Shown: positions 13,783-28,360, numbered from the stretch's first letter. The stretch: DNA of 64,000 nucleotides from Parus major (GCF_001522545.3 NC_031774.1:55679871-55743870); one strand, 5' to 3'. The notes: generated from the letters alone by a model not told the origin. Numbers and translations are program-made.

Positions 13783-16739
13783 TTACTAAACTTCTTTACA
13801 ATTGCAGTTTGGAGGAACATTGTATATGTTTGGATTAATAATACTCGAGCTTAGAGCAGGACATAAGGAAAATCTGATTTCTCAATTAAGCCTTCAGTTC
13901 CTTAAGGCAGATGTTTCTATCTGGATGTATTTAGCATACAGTCAGGATAATAAGAGATCTGAAATGCTTTGGGATTATTTAGGTAACTCTGAGTCATTTT
14001 TTTTCAGAAAGTTTCTTTTTATGTAACACCATAGCTAAATCATTCAGAAATGTTTTATAAAAGTAAAAATATAGTAACAGGTTTTACATGTAAAAATATA
14101 TAGTACTTGGGTTCTTGTAATTTTGGGTAGATTTTCCACACTGAAGAGTGAAAATAGAAACTACAATTACAGTTGGACCACCTCACCTTTAGGACTGAAA
14201 AAAAATATTTCTGCATCATTACATCAAATTTATCTCTATAAAATTTAGTGAAGACTGTTCCAGATTTGCACACATAGAACAATTGAGTTAATGAGTGTTG
14301 CATGACTTGTAGGAACATTACAGGAAATGTTTGGAGAAATTCAAGTCATTAAAGAGAAGGTGAATAAATGCAGTCTGACCTAAACAGTCCATTCATGAAA
14401 TTGCATCCTTTCACCTTCAACCTCATCTTTCCTGTTTATTGTAAACTGAGAGACTAAATTAAAACTATTAAATGGTATAAATAACTTTAGAGATTTCTTT
14501 AGACATTGTTTAAATACTTTTACTATAAGGAGAGGCAGAGCATTTAATTTTCTTTCAGAACCTTTTGCAAATGTTTTTTACTGCCAATTCCACCTGCCAG
14601 AAATAATTAAAATACAGCAAAAGTGAAATGCCCTTGGTAGTGCTCATCTGCCTTTGTTTTTTTTTAAAGGTGAGGGGTAAGACTCACACTTGTCACTTCA
14701 GTATTTGCTCATTAAATAGAGATTATTTGGGAAATCGTCACTTGCTAATTATGGACAATATGGGTTATTTATTGATGGAGAGCCTGAACCCTTGGAAGGA
14801 GACAGCAGCATTAGATGCTTGTCAGCATCTCCAAACTTTTGTTGCATACCAAGACCTGCAAAACAATAAAGATCAGCTTTTTATAAATGACCCGCCCTTC
14901 TAGTTATCATGTAGAGAACAGGGATGGGGAGAGGATTTACAGAGAGAGGGAAATTATGAAAAATCTTCTCTCCCCCAAAACCTACAAACCACCCTCAGCA
15001 GCTTCTGCTGTGGGCATGGGGGAGCACCACGAGTGGGGAGAGCCTTTGAGGCACAGCTCCAAAGCTGTGGAGATCTAAAAGTAGGTTCCCTTTATCTCTT
15101 TGCCAAAGATCCCCCATGCAGTAACCTGTGAGATGAGTGGAGTTTTTGAATGAACTCGATCATTTTTACCATTTCCAGTTCTAAAGGAAGGCTTTGGTTT
15201 CCAAGAGGGAGATAATGCTGAGTTTGTCTGTGCAGACTCCACAGCCTGGTGGATTCTGGCTTAGTGAGGTATTGCTGGATGGTGTCTACAGGGATCTTGT
15301 GTGCTTGATCCAATGATTTATTCTACCCTTAATTTCTTGAAGCAACCTTTTTTTTAAGCACAACTTTTCCAGGACCCTATATTATGAGACACAGAACTAA
15401 AATTTCTTCTCTGGCCATATATTTTTCAACAAATCCTCTCTGCCAAGAGGAGGTAATAGGTGCCAGCTGCTTCAGACAGGCTGTGTTCACCATGGCATTC
15501 TTAGCTGTTTCCAAGCTGGCAGCTCTCACACTTGAATCTCCTTGTTCAAGTCTTACAGGGCACATTTTCAGTCAGCCTGTGTCCTCTGGGAAGGTCTACA
15601 TGGCCAGTTGGGTTATAGGCACTGGATTTGCAGATGCACTCTAACTGTAGTTACAGGTTGTAGAAGACAGAATTTTGGGGGTAATTAGGGCTTCTCTATA
15701 CATTTATAATGATTTGCAGTAGCATCTAACATCAGGGATATTTGTGCCCTCACATACTTGATGAGATGAGTGCATGATAAATCAGAAGCTGTTCAGAAGG
15801 ATGAGGAATGTTGCACTTAAGAGAAGTGATATTTCATCAGGTTTGTCCTGCTTCAGAAGTCCAAAAGAGCAGAGAAAGCTAAAGAAATAAAAAAGTCATG
15901 TGGCATTCATCCATCTAAACTTTTTTGTAATCCATATACTTGTACTCTTAAGTGCTGATATATGTCTGAATGGATAGAGAGGTATAGAAAATTTTTATAT
16001 CTTGCAGATATGATGCAGCAATCAGAAAAGCAAGGGAAAAACCTGCCCTTGCAACATCACACAGACTGTTATTCTGCTGTGTTTTCTTGAACAGAAATCT
16101 TGTGTTCATTTGTGCCACACATTGTGTGACCTTGTTTGCTATGATCCAGTGTTTGTGATGAACTCTGACATCGGATTTCTACCTGGACATATAAAAAACA
16201 GTTTGTGAAGTGGAAGTACAATTCTTCTATTAGATAGGTTTTAGGAGAGCACCGTGTTTCTTTAAAAATGCCACCTCTCATAGGGGGGTGATGTACAGCA
16301 GTAAATTGGTGGGAAACAAAGTGATGTTTCTGGAATGAGGTAGAAATGGGTTGTGTAGAGGGAAGACATTATGCACTGAGTGATGGAAGGCATTTTTTTC
16401 CTTTCACAGTGGCTTATTTCTTACCATTTTTAGGCTGCAGTTTTTGGTTTTTTTAAAAGCAATATGGAAATGCATAGCTGAATTCTGCTATAAAGTACCT
16501 CTGAGCAAAGATTATTAAAAATGACAGGCATATTTCTATGTATTTGATAATGTCAAAAACAGCAGTAGCGCAGCACACTGGTGTTATGAGAGACCAGAAT
16601 ATTTCTCTTTTCTGAAAAGTCTATAATGCCTAATATAAGAATGTAAACCATAAAAATTCTCTAACATTATCCTTAAATTATGATTAGCATTTAGTAGAGC
16701 ATACACATTTATTTTCATTTTTAATTTTTTGTTTTCCAG

Positions 16740-16939
16740 CTCTTCTTTATGCAACTATTTTTGGAAACGTCACCACCATTTTCCAGCAAATGTATGCCAA
16801 CACCAACCGGTACCACGAGATGCTGAACAACGTGAGGGATTTCCTAAAATTATATCAAGTCCCAAAAGGCCTTAGTGAAAGAGTCATGGATTACATTGTC
16901 TCAACCTGGTCCATGTCTAAAGGAATTGACACTGAAAAG
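16740..16939 (+). CDS. KCNH5: KCNH5 exon 8: end of S6 and C-linker of the Kv10.2 channel
   Basis: This internal exon of 200 bp encodes part of the EAG2 voltage-gated potassium channel, a tetrameric plasma-membrane channel expressed mainly in brain. The first two bases (CT) complete an alanine codon split by the intron; 66 full codons follow, ending in Thr-Glu-Lys with phase 0. The translation begins [10 protein letters not shown], the intracellular end of pore helix S6, and runs through [15 protein letters not shown] into the C-linker helices ([20 protein letters not shown]). Asn-Asn at 'EMLNN' and Lys in '[10 protein letters not shown]' match EAG2 and not EAG1 (KCNH1), which has Ser and Arg there. 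The acceptor is a long T/C tract with AG at 16738-16739. The donor is AAG|GTACCT at 16940, with C instead of G at position +5. Exon numbering follows the known vertebrate gene. Confidence 0.97.
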
Positions 16940-19900
16940 GTACCTGACATTTTAGATAGCAAGAGTTGTGTCCATTCTGTGCTTTCTTAGAAAGTGGGCT
17001 GTATAGCAGCTTACAATTTGCTAACAAATTCTTAACTGCATGCTATGCCTTTATTTTGTTTGTGTTTGGGAAAAAACCTGGTTGTTTAAAAAATGTGCTG
17101 TTTTGCTGCTTTGAATGTATGCCTTTGTTTTTCATTGTGGTGAATGTTTTCTGCTTTCCAGTCTTAATTTGTCTAAATACTAAATAATTTTAATGTACTT
17201 AACGATTGAAATCAATGGGAAATTGGTCTTCAAATTAGCCCAATAACATAATTTGGTGTCTAAACTACATCTGTATTATCCTGAGAACTATTGGCATCTG
17301 TGCATTGCAATTAAATGAGTTTGATTGGCTTGGACCTTTTGCTGATGCCCAGGACGTCAGTGTATCCATCAGCATAATTAGGATAAGATTTAATGGCAGT
17401 AGAGATTGATCTCCCTGAGCTGAAATCTCTGGACTGGCACTTCAGGCCTTTGGTAGGGAGGTGCAGAGAATGGGATGCTGTTGGCATCTGTGCCAGGGTG
17501 GAAGTCCTAGGGGACTTTAGCCCTCAGAAGGAACTGGTCATTTAGCTTTCCTCAAAAGCTGATTTAAGGTCATCTTTGGAGAGTGATTCAGGTTCAGGAG
17601 TGACCTCATGACTTGTCCTCAAGAACTCTCTGCATTGCATGTGCAGTGAGTCTGTCCAGCCTTGGATATTTCAGAGCTGAAGTCAGAGGAGGGAGAGGGT
17701 TCCACCTGCAATGCCTTGAACATAAGGCAAGATAAAACAGTTTTAGAGACAGATTTTTGTTCAGTAAACATCAGTGCTGCTCCTGTGGCTCCTGTGGGCC
17801 TAGTACACGTCAGCTTAAATTAGGCCTTAAAGCTCCAGAATCCATGATTTCCCTCCTAAGAACTTCATGACCAAGAATCCAGAGGAGTTATGGAAGAATC
17901 ATGACAGATGACAGATGACTCCTGAAATGTGCTTGCAGAGCTTTAAAGTTCTTTCTTCATTTGAATCTCTGGTGAAATATGGGAGGGTGATGCAGATTGT
18001 TCAGGTGTACCAGGATGAATTCTCTCCTCTGAAAAATTTAGTCTTACATCATGCTGATGCAACACCAGCTCTCTTATTTATCATCTTCTGTGAAATTCAG
18101 TTTACCACCACAAATGCAACTGCTTTAAATAGCAAAAATCTTTATTTCTTTGATTCTTATGCTTCAGTATGCCACATTCTTTAATATGTTAACTTCTTAT
18201 GCACTAATATCCTAACTTCCTAATCCTGATTCTCACGTTAGAAGTGAACTTTTCTATTCTAAGCTACTGTAAATGCATTCAGTCCTATTGTATAAACTTC
18301 AAACTACATGAAAATTCAACTGTCATTCGCATTTATCTCCTTGCAGTTAAGCCAGAGTCCTGTGTTACTCCACTGCAGTTTCATTAGATTTTAATGATGC
18401 TTTGCAGTTAATTAGGAGAACCTCTGCTTTAATTACTGAAATTTCCTACCATAGTTTCCGCATGTCCCCTTTTATAGATTATAAAAACACAGTTAGAGCC
18501 ATAATCTCTGACTCATGGCAAGCATTGTTCTCTGGTCTGTAAGATGGAGTGGCTGCTTAGCTAGATAATTAATTTACCTGTAAAATCTGTGACTTAGGTT
18601 TTTAACAATTTTCCCTTGGTGAAGACTTGCCTTAACGTAGCCCTGGATCCAAACCAAATTTAAAACACTGTAAGGATTTCAGGAACCTCTGCATCTGGAC
18701 ATCAGTAGTTGCAGCTATTCGAGCTACCCAGAAAAACCCATGGTACAGAAAAACAGACAAGAGAAATGTAAGAACTTGAGCACTGGGTTGGATATTTTGG
18801 TATTCTGTGTCCCTTACAGCCTGCAAGTCTGCAAAAGCAACAGCTCCAGTGGCCTGTAGTGCCTGCACAGAACATCCCAGTGTCTGTACGAGGGCAAGGA
18901 TAAGGCAGTTTGCTTTCTTCTGCAAAAACCTTGGCTTTAGCAAAAGCTTGGAAAGCTGTGTTGCAGCCAGTCTTACATTGGTCTCCACTCAGGAAGGTGT
19001 TATGTCACCCAAACAAATGAGAAATGGCTGTAAATTCCAGCTGAAAAGTCATAGGAACAGCAGTGCAGTCCCAGAGACTGGTCATTCAGGGAGGTGGTTT
19101 CTCTTGCCTCAGGTCCTTCACTAACCCTTCAAGCCTTGCTGTAGAACCCTCTGCACATAAATTGCATCCATCTGCACCAAACCTGGAGCAGCAAGAGGAG
19201 GGAAGCAGAGGGACCCCCAAGGTACCCAGTGTCATGTCAGATTTATTTTTGTGGGTTCAGGGGGGGCTAATGGGATCCACTGCACCTGCAGCTTAGCTGC
19301 TGAGTCCAGACAGTGCTCCAGCTTGGAAGAAGGGATTATTGTTCCAGGTCTTGGATTGCTTCTCTGCACTGCTTTGTCTGACAGCCTGGACCTGACCTTT
19401 CTGCCAGTTTCATTTTCAAAGCTCCAGTAATAACATTCTGAGCAGTCTGTTATATCTGTATATATCTGAGGAAATATTTTCATCATATGATTTCACATTT
19501 CCCTTAATTTTTATGAACTTTTCATTAAGCTTCTTATCCTGCAAAATACACATGTGCTCATGACACAGGATAATTATTGAGGAATTCCAGCTTTTCACTT
19601 TCCATCAGACAGATCAGACAGTTTTCATCATCCAAGGATGTTTTTCAACCTAATATACTCTATTACATCCTAAATTGTTCCAAATATATCTCCTTTGTTA
19701 CACTGGAGTGTGTTTTGCAACATCATTTGCCCCAAATTTGTAATACCTTTCATTCAGCCACTCAGCATGTTGAAATGGCTTTGTTTTGAAAACCAAATTT
19801 AAACAAGAAGGAAAAATGAGGTTTTTTATATGAGTATTACAGTAGATTTCTATGGTGTTGAACGATCCTAGCACTGATGGAGCAAGAGTTAACATGTGTT

Positions 19901-22900
19901 TCTTTGATAATTAAAGATTTTAAGTTAATATCCTTGAAATCAAAATATAAGTTTAAAACTTGGTTAGAATTACGACCCCTTCACATGTGTTGATTTGTTG
20001 CCTCTAATATCTATCCCTGAATGACACATTCGGTGTGTAGTTCCAAAGAAGATCTTGGCCAAGACTGATGAGTCCTTACATGAGAACTGAAGGCAAAGTA
20101 GAAGTTAGAGTGGAAGAGGTTGAGTGAAGATCTAGTCTTTGCTGCCTGTGTAGCAAGATGTCCTGAACAGAATTTAAAATCTGTGTGTTTTCCTTGTATG
20201 TGGAAGAGGACTTGGTCCCCCAAACTGAAAAGTGACGGTGCTTTAGGCTCAGGATTTTGGCTTCCCTGATCTCCTTGGGAATAACTCATCTTCAAATCCT
20301 GCCTTCAGACCACATTGCTTCAGCCTGTCTCTGAGTGCTCACAAACAAGGAATTAACAATGACACTAAAAGCATTAGCATATTTATTATTATTACCTAAG
20401 GGGAAGCAAGTGGCCTCTGATCCATAATCTTAAATCACTTAAACATGAGAGCCCTGCTCTGACAGCTGGGATGAGATATGTAATACATGGACACTTATAT
20501 CCTGGTGTAACAGTGGAATTTTTTGGTTTTTTTAATTTATTTTTTATGTTTAGTGATGCAGATTTTGGGGTTACTCATCAAATAACGAGCAGGCTTAAAA
20601 ACATGGCAAAACTGAAAAGCCTTTATGCATTAAATGCATTCATGCATTTTTTGTGAGAGGTAAAAAAGAGGCAGTACTTTCTGTGTATATGACCATTTTA
20701 AAGTAGATTATAAAAAATCTTTGCAGTAATAATTTGATATATGAAACACACTGAATTAAAGTATCTTAGTTTTTATTAAAATATCCAGGCAGCAAACTAG
20801 AAATTTATAGATATTAGCTGTTCTGTAAGAAATAGGTCATTATCCAGGAAAGCAGAGCAACCATTAACTAACATGCAAATGTCTCAAGGTCATATCTAAT
20901 GATAACACTCTGAAATGTCTGTAAAACCCAAATATTTTTTTCATCTTGACCTGTGTGCTGTTGTATGGCTTACAATTTGCTCAGAAAGCAATTAAATAAG
21001 TGTCTGTCATGTTTAACAGTAGTTTCCTTCAGAAAAGCCATAGATTGAATGAAAAAAAGTCGTTTTACTTCTTTTCAATCTGAACATCAATGGCAATTGG
21101 GATAATGAAAGCCAATTCCATATTGCACTGACTGAAATAGAAATCACAGGAACATAGCACAGTTTTAGAATTATTCACTGCTGGCCCACTAAGCTTTCAT
21201 AAAGGAGATGGCTTTATGGTAAACAGACACAGGTTGTAGCTTCATTAAACATTAATCTACATGAGGACAGTACAGCTTATTCATGTTTGCTGTTAATAAG
21301 AGCTTCAAGAGCTGTAGAAATAATTAGTGATCCTTTGAGACAACGAAGAGGAATCAGGCTGCCATTCCTGCCATGTCCCATCACACTGAGGTGTCCATAA
21401 GTGCTGGCTGGATTTCCTTTTGGATGACCAGGACTAGAGGGCTGCCAAGCTTCATGGCCAAAGAGAACTTCCATGACATTGGCTGTGACAGCTGCACACA
21501 GTTCCCTGCTGGAAGGGGCAGGTAAAAATCCTTTGGACAAGTATTTTTGTTTTGCTGTAGATGTTTTTGGTCGTTCTTTGCAGATCAGGATGAGGTGAAC
21601 AGGAAGTTGTGCCTCATCTCACAGGGCTGAGCTAGGAACAGGTACAGCTGGAATCCATGGATCTCTGGAGGGCAGGATGCAGGAGAGATGCTCAAGATCT
21701 CGCAGTCCTTCCCACAGATCCGTGGGCAGGACCTGTGGGGCTTTCTGTTTCCCCTTTATGGATTGTTTGCCTCCTGCACGCACTCTGCAGGACAGGAAAG
21801 AGTACTCACAGTTTCCTCTGCCTCTTGGATGTAATATCTTGGGATTAATACAGAATAAATGGTGAACTTGTCATGACTGAGGAGATGCCAGGGCTGTGGA
21901 GCAGCTCACGAGCTTAACTCCTGTGGGAATAATTTCCTGAGTGGATGGGCCTGGATTTCCTGAGCACTGCCACCAAAGGGGTGGAGCAGACAAAGGGGCT
22001 CTCAGTTCCAGACCACATCTCAGGGAAAGTCTTCTCCACATCTGTTTTCATCCTTCATTTCCTTGAGAGTCTTTACATAATGCTGCATGTGAGAAAATGA
22101 AGCCTCCTCCAGAAGAGGCACAAAATAAAATAGTGCACTGAACAATTCTGTTCTTCCAAAGGTGACCTTAAGTGCCAGAAACTGTTGTGATTCGAGAAAT
22201 TCTTTTATATATGACACATTCTTTCTGATGTTTCTTTTTCTTGTTTTATCTAAAAGATGTTTTTAAAGGATAGATTTCCCAGTAGTGTGCTATCTCTTGC
22301 TCCATTAGAAGGCTGTGCAATAATTTTGCTTGTTGTAGATATGATAACAAAACTGAAAACAATAAAACCTTTAAATATGCAACCTTTAGACAACCTGGGA
22401 TCTACTCTTGGGGTCATCTGTGGACATTATCAGTGTGCCACTTTCCAGTGCATTAGACAGACCAGTAGCCCCTGTGCTGGTTAACCACTTGATTCCTTAA
22501 AAGACATGTTACTGCTTCTCATCTTGCCCTGATTTCCACACTCTTAGCCATATTCTATCTGTGTTGAAAAAACTGAATTTAATGCACTCTACAGCAAATT
22601 TCTAGGGATTTTTTTAATGTCTCTAGCAGGTTGCTTAGTTAAAAAAACAAATTAAATTTGTTACGATGCCACTAAATCTGCCCATTTTAATCCCTGGTTC
22701 AGCTCATCTATTAGTAATAAGAGAACGAGCCAAACTCAACTTAGATGTGATTTTCAGATCTTGATTTTAGAACATTTAAATCCAAGTGACCTTGGATCTT
22801 ACTGCAATTAAAACAGAGCACACCATTGCTGCTGAAATTCAGTTCTTAGTGCCAAGATACTCAGTGATGTATTAAAGACTACCCTAATGCCTGCAGGGTT

Positions 22901-25900
22901 AATTACTGCTCAGCTCCATACATCATCTTTGAGATCCTTACAAAATTTTCTATTTATTGTAACAGAAAAATGCTGTGATTTGCCAATCAGCTGTTTTCTT
23001 ACCTTTGTCTCTTTGGCCTCCATCCAGTGCTAAATGTAACACTTTTAGCCAGGCCTGATAAAGAATTCCATACTCAAATGAGCCAAATCTTTCTAAAAAT
23101 CTGAGTAACTTGTTCAGCTGCCTAGTGAGTATTGTGGGGTTTTTTAACAGAAGTGACCCTGATTCTGACTGCTGAATATGTCTGAAAGCCCAGAATGGCC
23201 TTTCTCCACAAAATAAAAATAACTATCTGTGGCCTCTTATGGGTTTGAGTTTGGAAGAGTTTATTTTCTTTATTTTCAAAGCTGGCATTTTTAGTATCTC
23301 TGGTATTTGTTATAGTTATTCATTTAGGAAACAGTCCTAGTTATTACACCACAGAATGCCAAAGCTCTTGGCTTGGTTATCAGTCAATATTTCTCCTACC
23401 TACAACCCCCAAAATGTGTGAATCCTGTGTGCTGAAAGAGGATTGATAGCAAATGTTTGTGATTCCCTGGTCTTTGCCCTTTTTGTTGACAAGTCTTAAC
23501 AGATTCTGTAATACCTCCTAAGCCATCCTGTAGTGTTTTCCAGCTGGGGAAGATTTTTTTAACAAACACTTAAACCTGTAAAACCATCCTAAAATATATT
23601 ATTTGGACACACTCTTAATCTGTGCAGTTTTTTGTTTTGATTCATGTGCTTTTGTTTGAATTTTTTATAATCTCTGCTCCCCGTAGAGCTCTTTGAGCTG
23701 TTCAGGAAGCTTATCTTGAAATGCCTGAACATGCTGAGGAAATGGATGAGAGAGTTAAAAAAATCAGATGGAACCTCCTGGGGAGTTTAATTCCCCACCC
23801 CTACAGATCTCGAGCTGAAAAGACTGTGAGATGTTTTGTGCCAATTCCCTGTGGGCCTTCCAGAGCTGGTTCCTGCCTTTGCCAGTCTCTAGCAGCAAGC
23901 ACAGGTCGTTCTCTCACTGTCAGCATTCCCCATATGAGGTGATCTGGAGATGATGGTGCTGCTGAGTCTTTGCTCTGGGAGTTGTGCTGGGGTCTGTGTC
24001 AGCTGGGTGCTGGGTGGTGATGCCAGAGCTCAGCAATTGTCTTACACTGAATTTGAGGAGATTCAGTTTCCTGTGCAAAGAGGGGAGGTGATAAATACTA
24101 TTCTGTGCTTTCCTTTCTCCTCCCTCAGCTTTGTAGTGGGTCAGGTCTTTGTGGATACCTGTGTGCTCTTCAGGGAGCCTTGCCTTTTTGCTGGTGAAAT
24201 CAGAGTTGGTACAGACGACAAAGATTCTCCTTTGAGTAGAATTCAGCTTTCTCCTCTGATTTTGCACTGATATGTAGCAGGTTCTGTTCTTTCATGCTGC
24301 CTGGACACGTAGGGGAGAGCTGGCTGCAAAGTCTGTGGCTGCAGATTTATTACAGAGCAAATTCTGTAGCAGCACAAGCAGCTGCCCCCTCTGCGTGCTC
24401 CAAACCCCTCACTGAGCAAAGCACTGCCATCAGCGACCTGAACACCCTGCCTGCCTTTCCAGCTGCCTGTTTCACTGCAAAAGGACACAGAATCTCCGAG
24501 GAAATCTCCTCTTAAGAAATTTGTCTTGGTGTTTTTTGCTGCATTGCCAAAAAGAAACACAGGGCAGAACCAATGTTCCAGCTGAGCTTTGGTTCTGTTA
24601 CCAGGATGTGTTGGAGGCATTTCCTTCACAGTGAAAAGATTGACTGAGCATTGCAGGGCATCCTTTCCCTTAACCAAAATTTTCTTCTTTGCAGCCACAC
24701 TTGTGCATTTGTACACAATATGGACTCAGGGACAGCCATGGTGCTACTAGTTTGTATTTCTTTGGTTGCGTGCTGCCTTAAAAATGCTGAGGTGTCAGTG
24801 AGAGCAATTCACAATAAGAATGTCCAAAGTCTTGTATTATCAGTAAAGGGTCATTTTCAGGCAAATATTAGTCTGAATTTGAAGTGCTCATTTGAAGAGC
24901 ATGCAGTAAACACATAGCTGAATGTTGCAATTATTTATCTTCGTTCTCTTTTTTCCCTATCTATATCTACATTTATCTACAGCAGTCAGCAATGCCTTGC
25001 CAAATCTTCAAATATTAAGTATTTGTTTTACTTGTCATCTGTTTCATTCTCTGTTCTCAATGCCTATGTAGCAGGCAAGAGAATTGAAATTAAGCATATT
25101 TTTTCCTGGCTAACTCTTAGATCATTACTCATTTACTGCTGATATTATTGATAATGGATATCTCCATATATCTTTGTACAGTGATTTGTCATTAGGAGAA
25201 TCACTTTTTCATGACATCAGAAAATTACTGAATTATGCTTTCTAAGATTAGCTTTTCTCTGTGCAATGGACTTTTTTTTCTGTCTCTTCATATTACAGTG
25301 TGTTATGATAGGTATGCTGCTTGTGTCTATAAAAAGAGTAATTTTTTTGAGTGTTCACTTTTAATAGTCTCTATTTAAGCCCGTGTTTGTGAGGAAATGG
25401 TATTCTGCTTTGCATCCAAGTGGCTTTTATTCTCCAGAGATGCAATTATTTTACATTCCAAACAAAGGGTCCTGGAACATCTCAGAATCTTACAGGAACA
25501 ACCTCTGCAACACTTTAACCAATTTTTTTTCTGCAGTTTGGAAGCACAAAAGCTAAAATTTGGTAATCAGTCATGTATGATCACAGACATTTTTCTTAAG
25601 AGCAATGCTTGAGAATTCCTAGCTCGTGGCCTTGTTAAGTCAAAAGCACTTAAATTTCTGAAAGTATTAAAGGGAGATAAAAAACTTATAACCATGATTC
25701 AGGCCCAAGAGTAGATAAAAATGTTAAAAATCATCAATCATGGTAGGAAAGAAAGGAAAATTTTTCTGCTTAAGTTAGTATTGAGATGAAGAAAGATGGC
25801 ATATTTCTGTTTTATTGTAATAAAGACAAACTTTCTGTTTGTCAAGTAAGGCCGAGGTGAAACAATCACTCTCAAAAGTAATTTTTTTTTTTTAACTGAG

Positions 25901-27910
25901 AAACTAAGGTGTGCCTGTATTTCTGCTGGTAAATGGAATGACTCAGGTAAATAAATGTTTGTAAAATTGACATTTGCCCCTACTAAGTTATGGAAATGTG
26001 ATACAGAATATAGTCTACAGTGACTCACACAAGATACTATTACTAATGCAAATGATGGCTTGCAGAGAATATGCCTTGTCAAATGTGTTTATTACTATTT
26101 TTTATGATAAAATGTACTTATGCAGGGGATTTAAATGTTTTCTGTACAACATTTTGTTACAGAAAAATATCATTAACCCAAATTGACTTACTCTGAGTTA
26201 AAGTTGTTAAAATAGAAAGTAATTATCTAGTAGCTCTGGGAAGTTGGTTTTAAGTGAGAAAACCTCGTGCAGGGGGAAGTTTCCAATGAGAGCCTGTGCT
26301 TTGTGGTGTTAGGCAGAAAAAACATCTTCTATTTCTCTTATTTTTTCAAGATTGAGAGGTGTCCTGGTCATATTCTGTGAACACTTACATGTGGAAGAGA
26401 TTTATGATTACTGCAGGTCTTTTATCTCAACAAGATCATAAATCAGTTCAGAAACAACACATGTTTTAAAAGAGAGAGTAGCTGTCCATTGGAACAAATA
26501 CCCTGTAGCATTTGAAAACATTAAGTCAAGAACTTCTGGGCTATAATTTCACCAGGTATTATGGGATTGATGGGAACATTTGGAGTAGAAGTTGTTAGTG
26601 CAGATGGTTACAGTAGCCCCTTCTCACCCCACACTGTCATAATACAGAGAATGGGAAAATAACTTCTATTTCACCTTTCTACATTCGCTATGTCTTTGAT
26701 CCCAAAGGAACTTTGATCTATCTAAATAAGAAAAAGAATAAATATTATTAAAGTAGAAATTATTTATTCTTTTCACACTCTATACTTTAGGAGCTTTAGG
26801 AATGCTTTGCAGTAATTTGTTTTACACCTCTCCTGCATTAAACATAAATTAAAATTGTGGCTTGAGTTCATTAACTTGACCATTTGCCTCAAAGCTTAGT
26901 CAGGGTTACCAGAGTCTCCCTCTGCTATTATTCCATGATAGTCAGCTCATTAACCCAGTGTCCCTGTCTCCTGCTCTGTCTGCAGAGCTAGCTGCCAGAT
27001 TAATTCCATATGATGAGAAATTAATCAGTAATATTGATCTGCACTCTTCTTGATATGAGACTTCCAGGGTGCTCTTAGTCTCATGCTCTTTTCTATCATT
27101 TATCTTAGAAAAACATTAAAAGGCTTTATATGTTTCTCAGTGCAATTAGCTGCTTTGCATTTTGGGGCTATAAGGAAGTTAGCGTGTTTAGGAGAGTGTG
27201 CAAATATTAAACACATATTAAACAGTTTACAAACCCAACAAGACCCACAGGTTTTCATTTTCTTTCTTCCTTCAGGTGTATTTGTGTTACTGTTTCAATA
27301 GGGAAAGCTATTTAAGGTAAGAAACTAGTTGAAGGTCTTATTTAATTGATCTACAATGAACATGTCTTCATAATGGACAGTTCTTCACTCACCTTTACGT
27401 TTCATGAGGTTTCATTACACTTCCAGTTTTTCCTCCAATCTCTTTACATTTTCTAGTCTGTAAACCCTCCTGGGCAGGTAATTCCTTGTATATCTCACTG
27501 AAACTGAGCCCTGGGTGTGCTGGGACATGTGTTGGTAAGTGGTCACCTACATCAAGACTTCTGAAAGCTGGGATTTCTGAGTGTGTACAAAATGTGGTGT
27601 TTTTCTCTTGAGGATGGTCTGTCTTTGCATGTCCTGGAGCTCCTTCAGCTCTGCATGCCTGTTCTGTGCTCCTGCCGGGAATGAGCACAGCAGCAGGCAG
27701 ATAGTCTGGGCACCAGGTCTGGAGGGACACTCACAGACACGACCGAGCCTTTCCACCAGAAATTCTGGAAAATGAGTGTGAAAACTGTTAGGAGTGAGCA
27801 GAGTGCAGTGGAACAGTCCTGTCTTCCACATCACCCTTCCAGACGAAGTGAAAGAAGTAGATGGGTAGAAAAAGACTACCCCAAATCAGGATAAAACTCC
27901 CACCAGAAAC

Positions 27911-28065
27911 TGGATGGATGGATGGATGGATGGATGGATGGATGGATGGATGGATGGATGGATGATGGATGATGGATGGATGGATGATGGATGGATGTAT
28001 GATGGATGGATGGATGGATAGATGGATGGATGGATGATGGATGATGGATGGATGGATGATGGATG
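27911..28065. repeat. TGGA/TGA microsatellite, left flank of the gap
   Basis: A perfect (TGGA)n run opens the array for about 50 bases. It is then interrupted by three-base steps giving alternating GGATGGATGATGG patterns, with single variants such as GTAT near 27997 and ATAGA near 28019. The array continues to the start of the assembly gap. Apparent open frames across it, such as Ser-Ile-His-Pro repeats on the - strand, are artefacts of the repeat. Confidence 0.97.
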
Positions 28066-28360
28066 NNNNNNNNNNNNNNNNNNNNNNNNNNNNNNNNNNN
28101 NNNNNNNNNNNNNNNNNNNNNNNNNNNNNNNNNNNNNNNNNNNNNNNNNNNNNNNNNNNNNNNNNNNNNNNNNNNNNNNNNNNNNNNNNNNNNNNNNNNN
28201 NNNNNNNNNNNNNNNNNNNNNNNNNNNNNNNNNNNNNNNNNNNNNNNNNNNNNNNNNNNNNNNNNNNNNNNNNNNNNNNNNNNNNNNNNNNNNNNNNNNN
28301 NNNNNNNNNNNNNNNNNNNNNNNNNNNNNNNNNNNNNNNNNNNNNNNNNNNNNNNNNNNN
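28066..28360. other. Assembly gap of 295 N
   Basis: There is a run of N inside the microsatellite, flanked on both sides by the same GGAT repeat. The gap most likely hides further repeat units, and its true length is unknown. It begins 436 bases and ends 142 bases before the first base of exon 9. Confidence 0.98.

Larger units (their letters stand above)
1..16739 (+). other. KCNH5: KCNH5 intron 7 (3' part, enters from outside the window)
   Basis: This is non-coding sequence up to the splice acceptor of the first recognised exon. It ends in a long pyrimidine-rich tract and CAG, with the AG at 16738-16739. Neither strand shows a coding exon: all open frames are short, lack recognisable domains and lack sensible splice borders. 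The intron holds a CR1 copy at about 2960-3550 on the + strand and another at about 13489-13782 on the - strand. It also has an imperfect 27-bp tandem duplication (4597-4644), A- or T-homopolymers (6122-6138, 9975-9990, 13107-13120) and an AT/TG-rich microsatellite (9647-9705). Most of the rest is AT-rich unique sequence. The intron number comes from the known 11-exon vertebrate gene model and is an inference. Confidence 0.85.
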
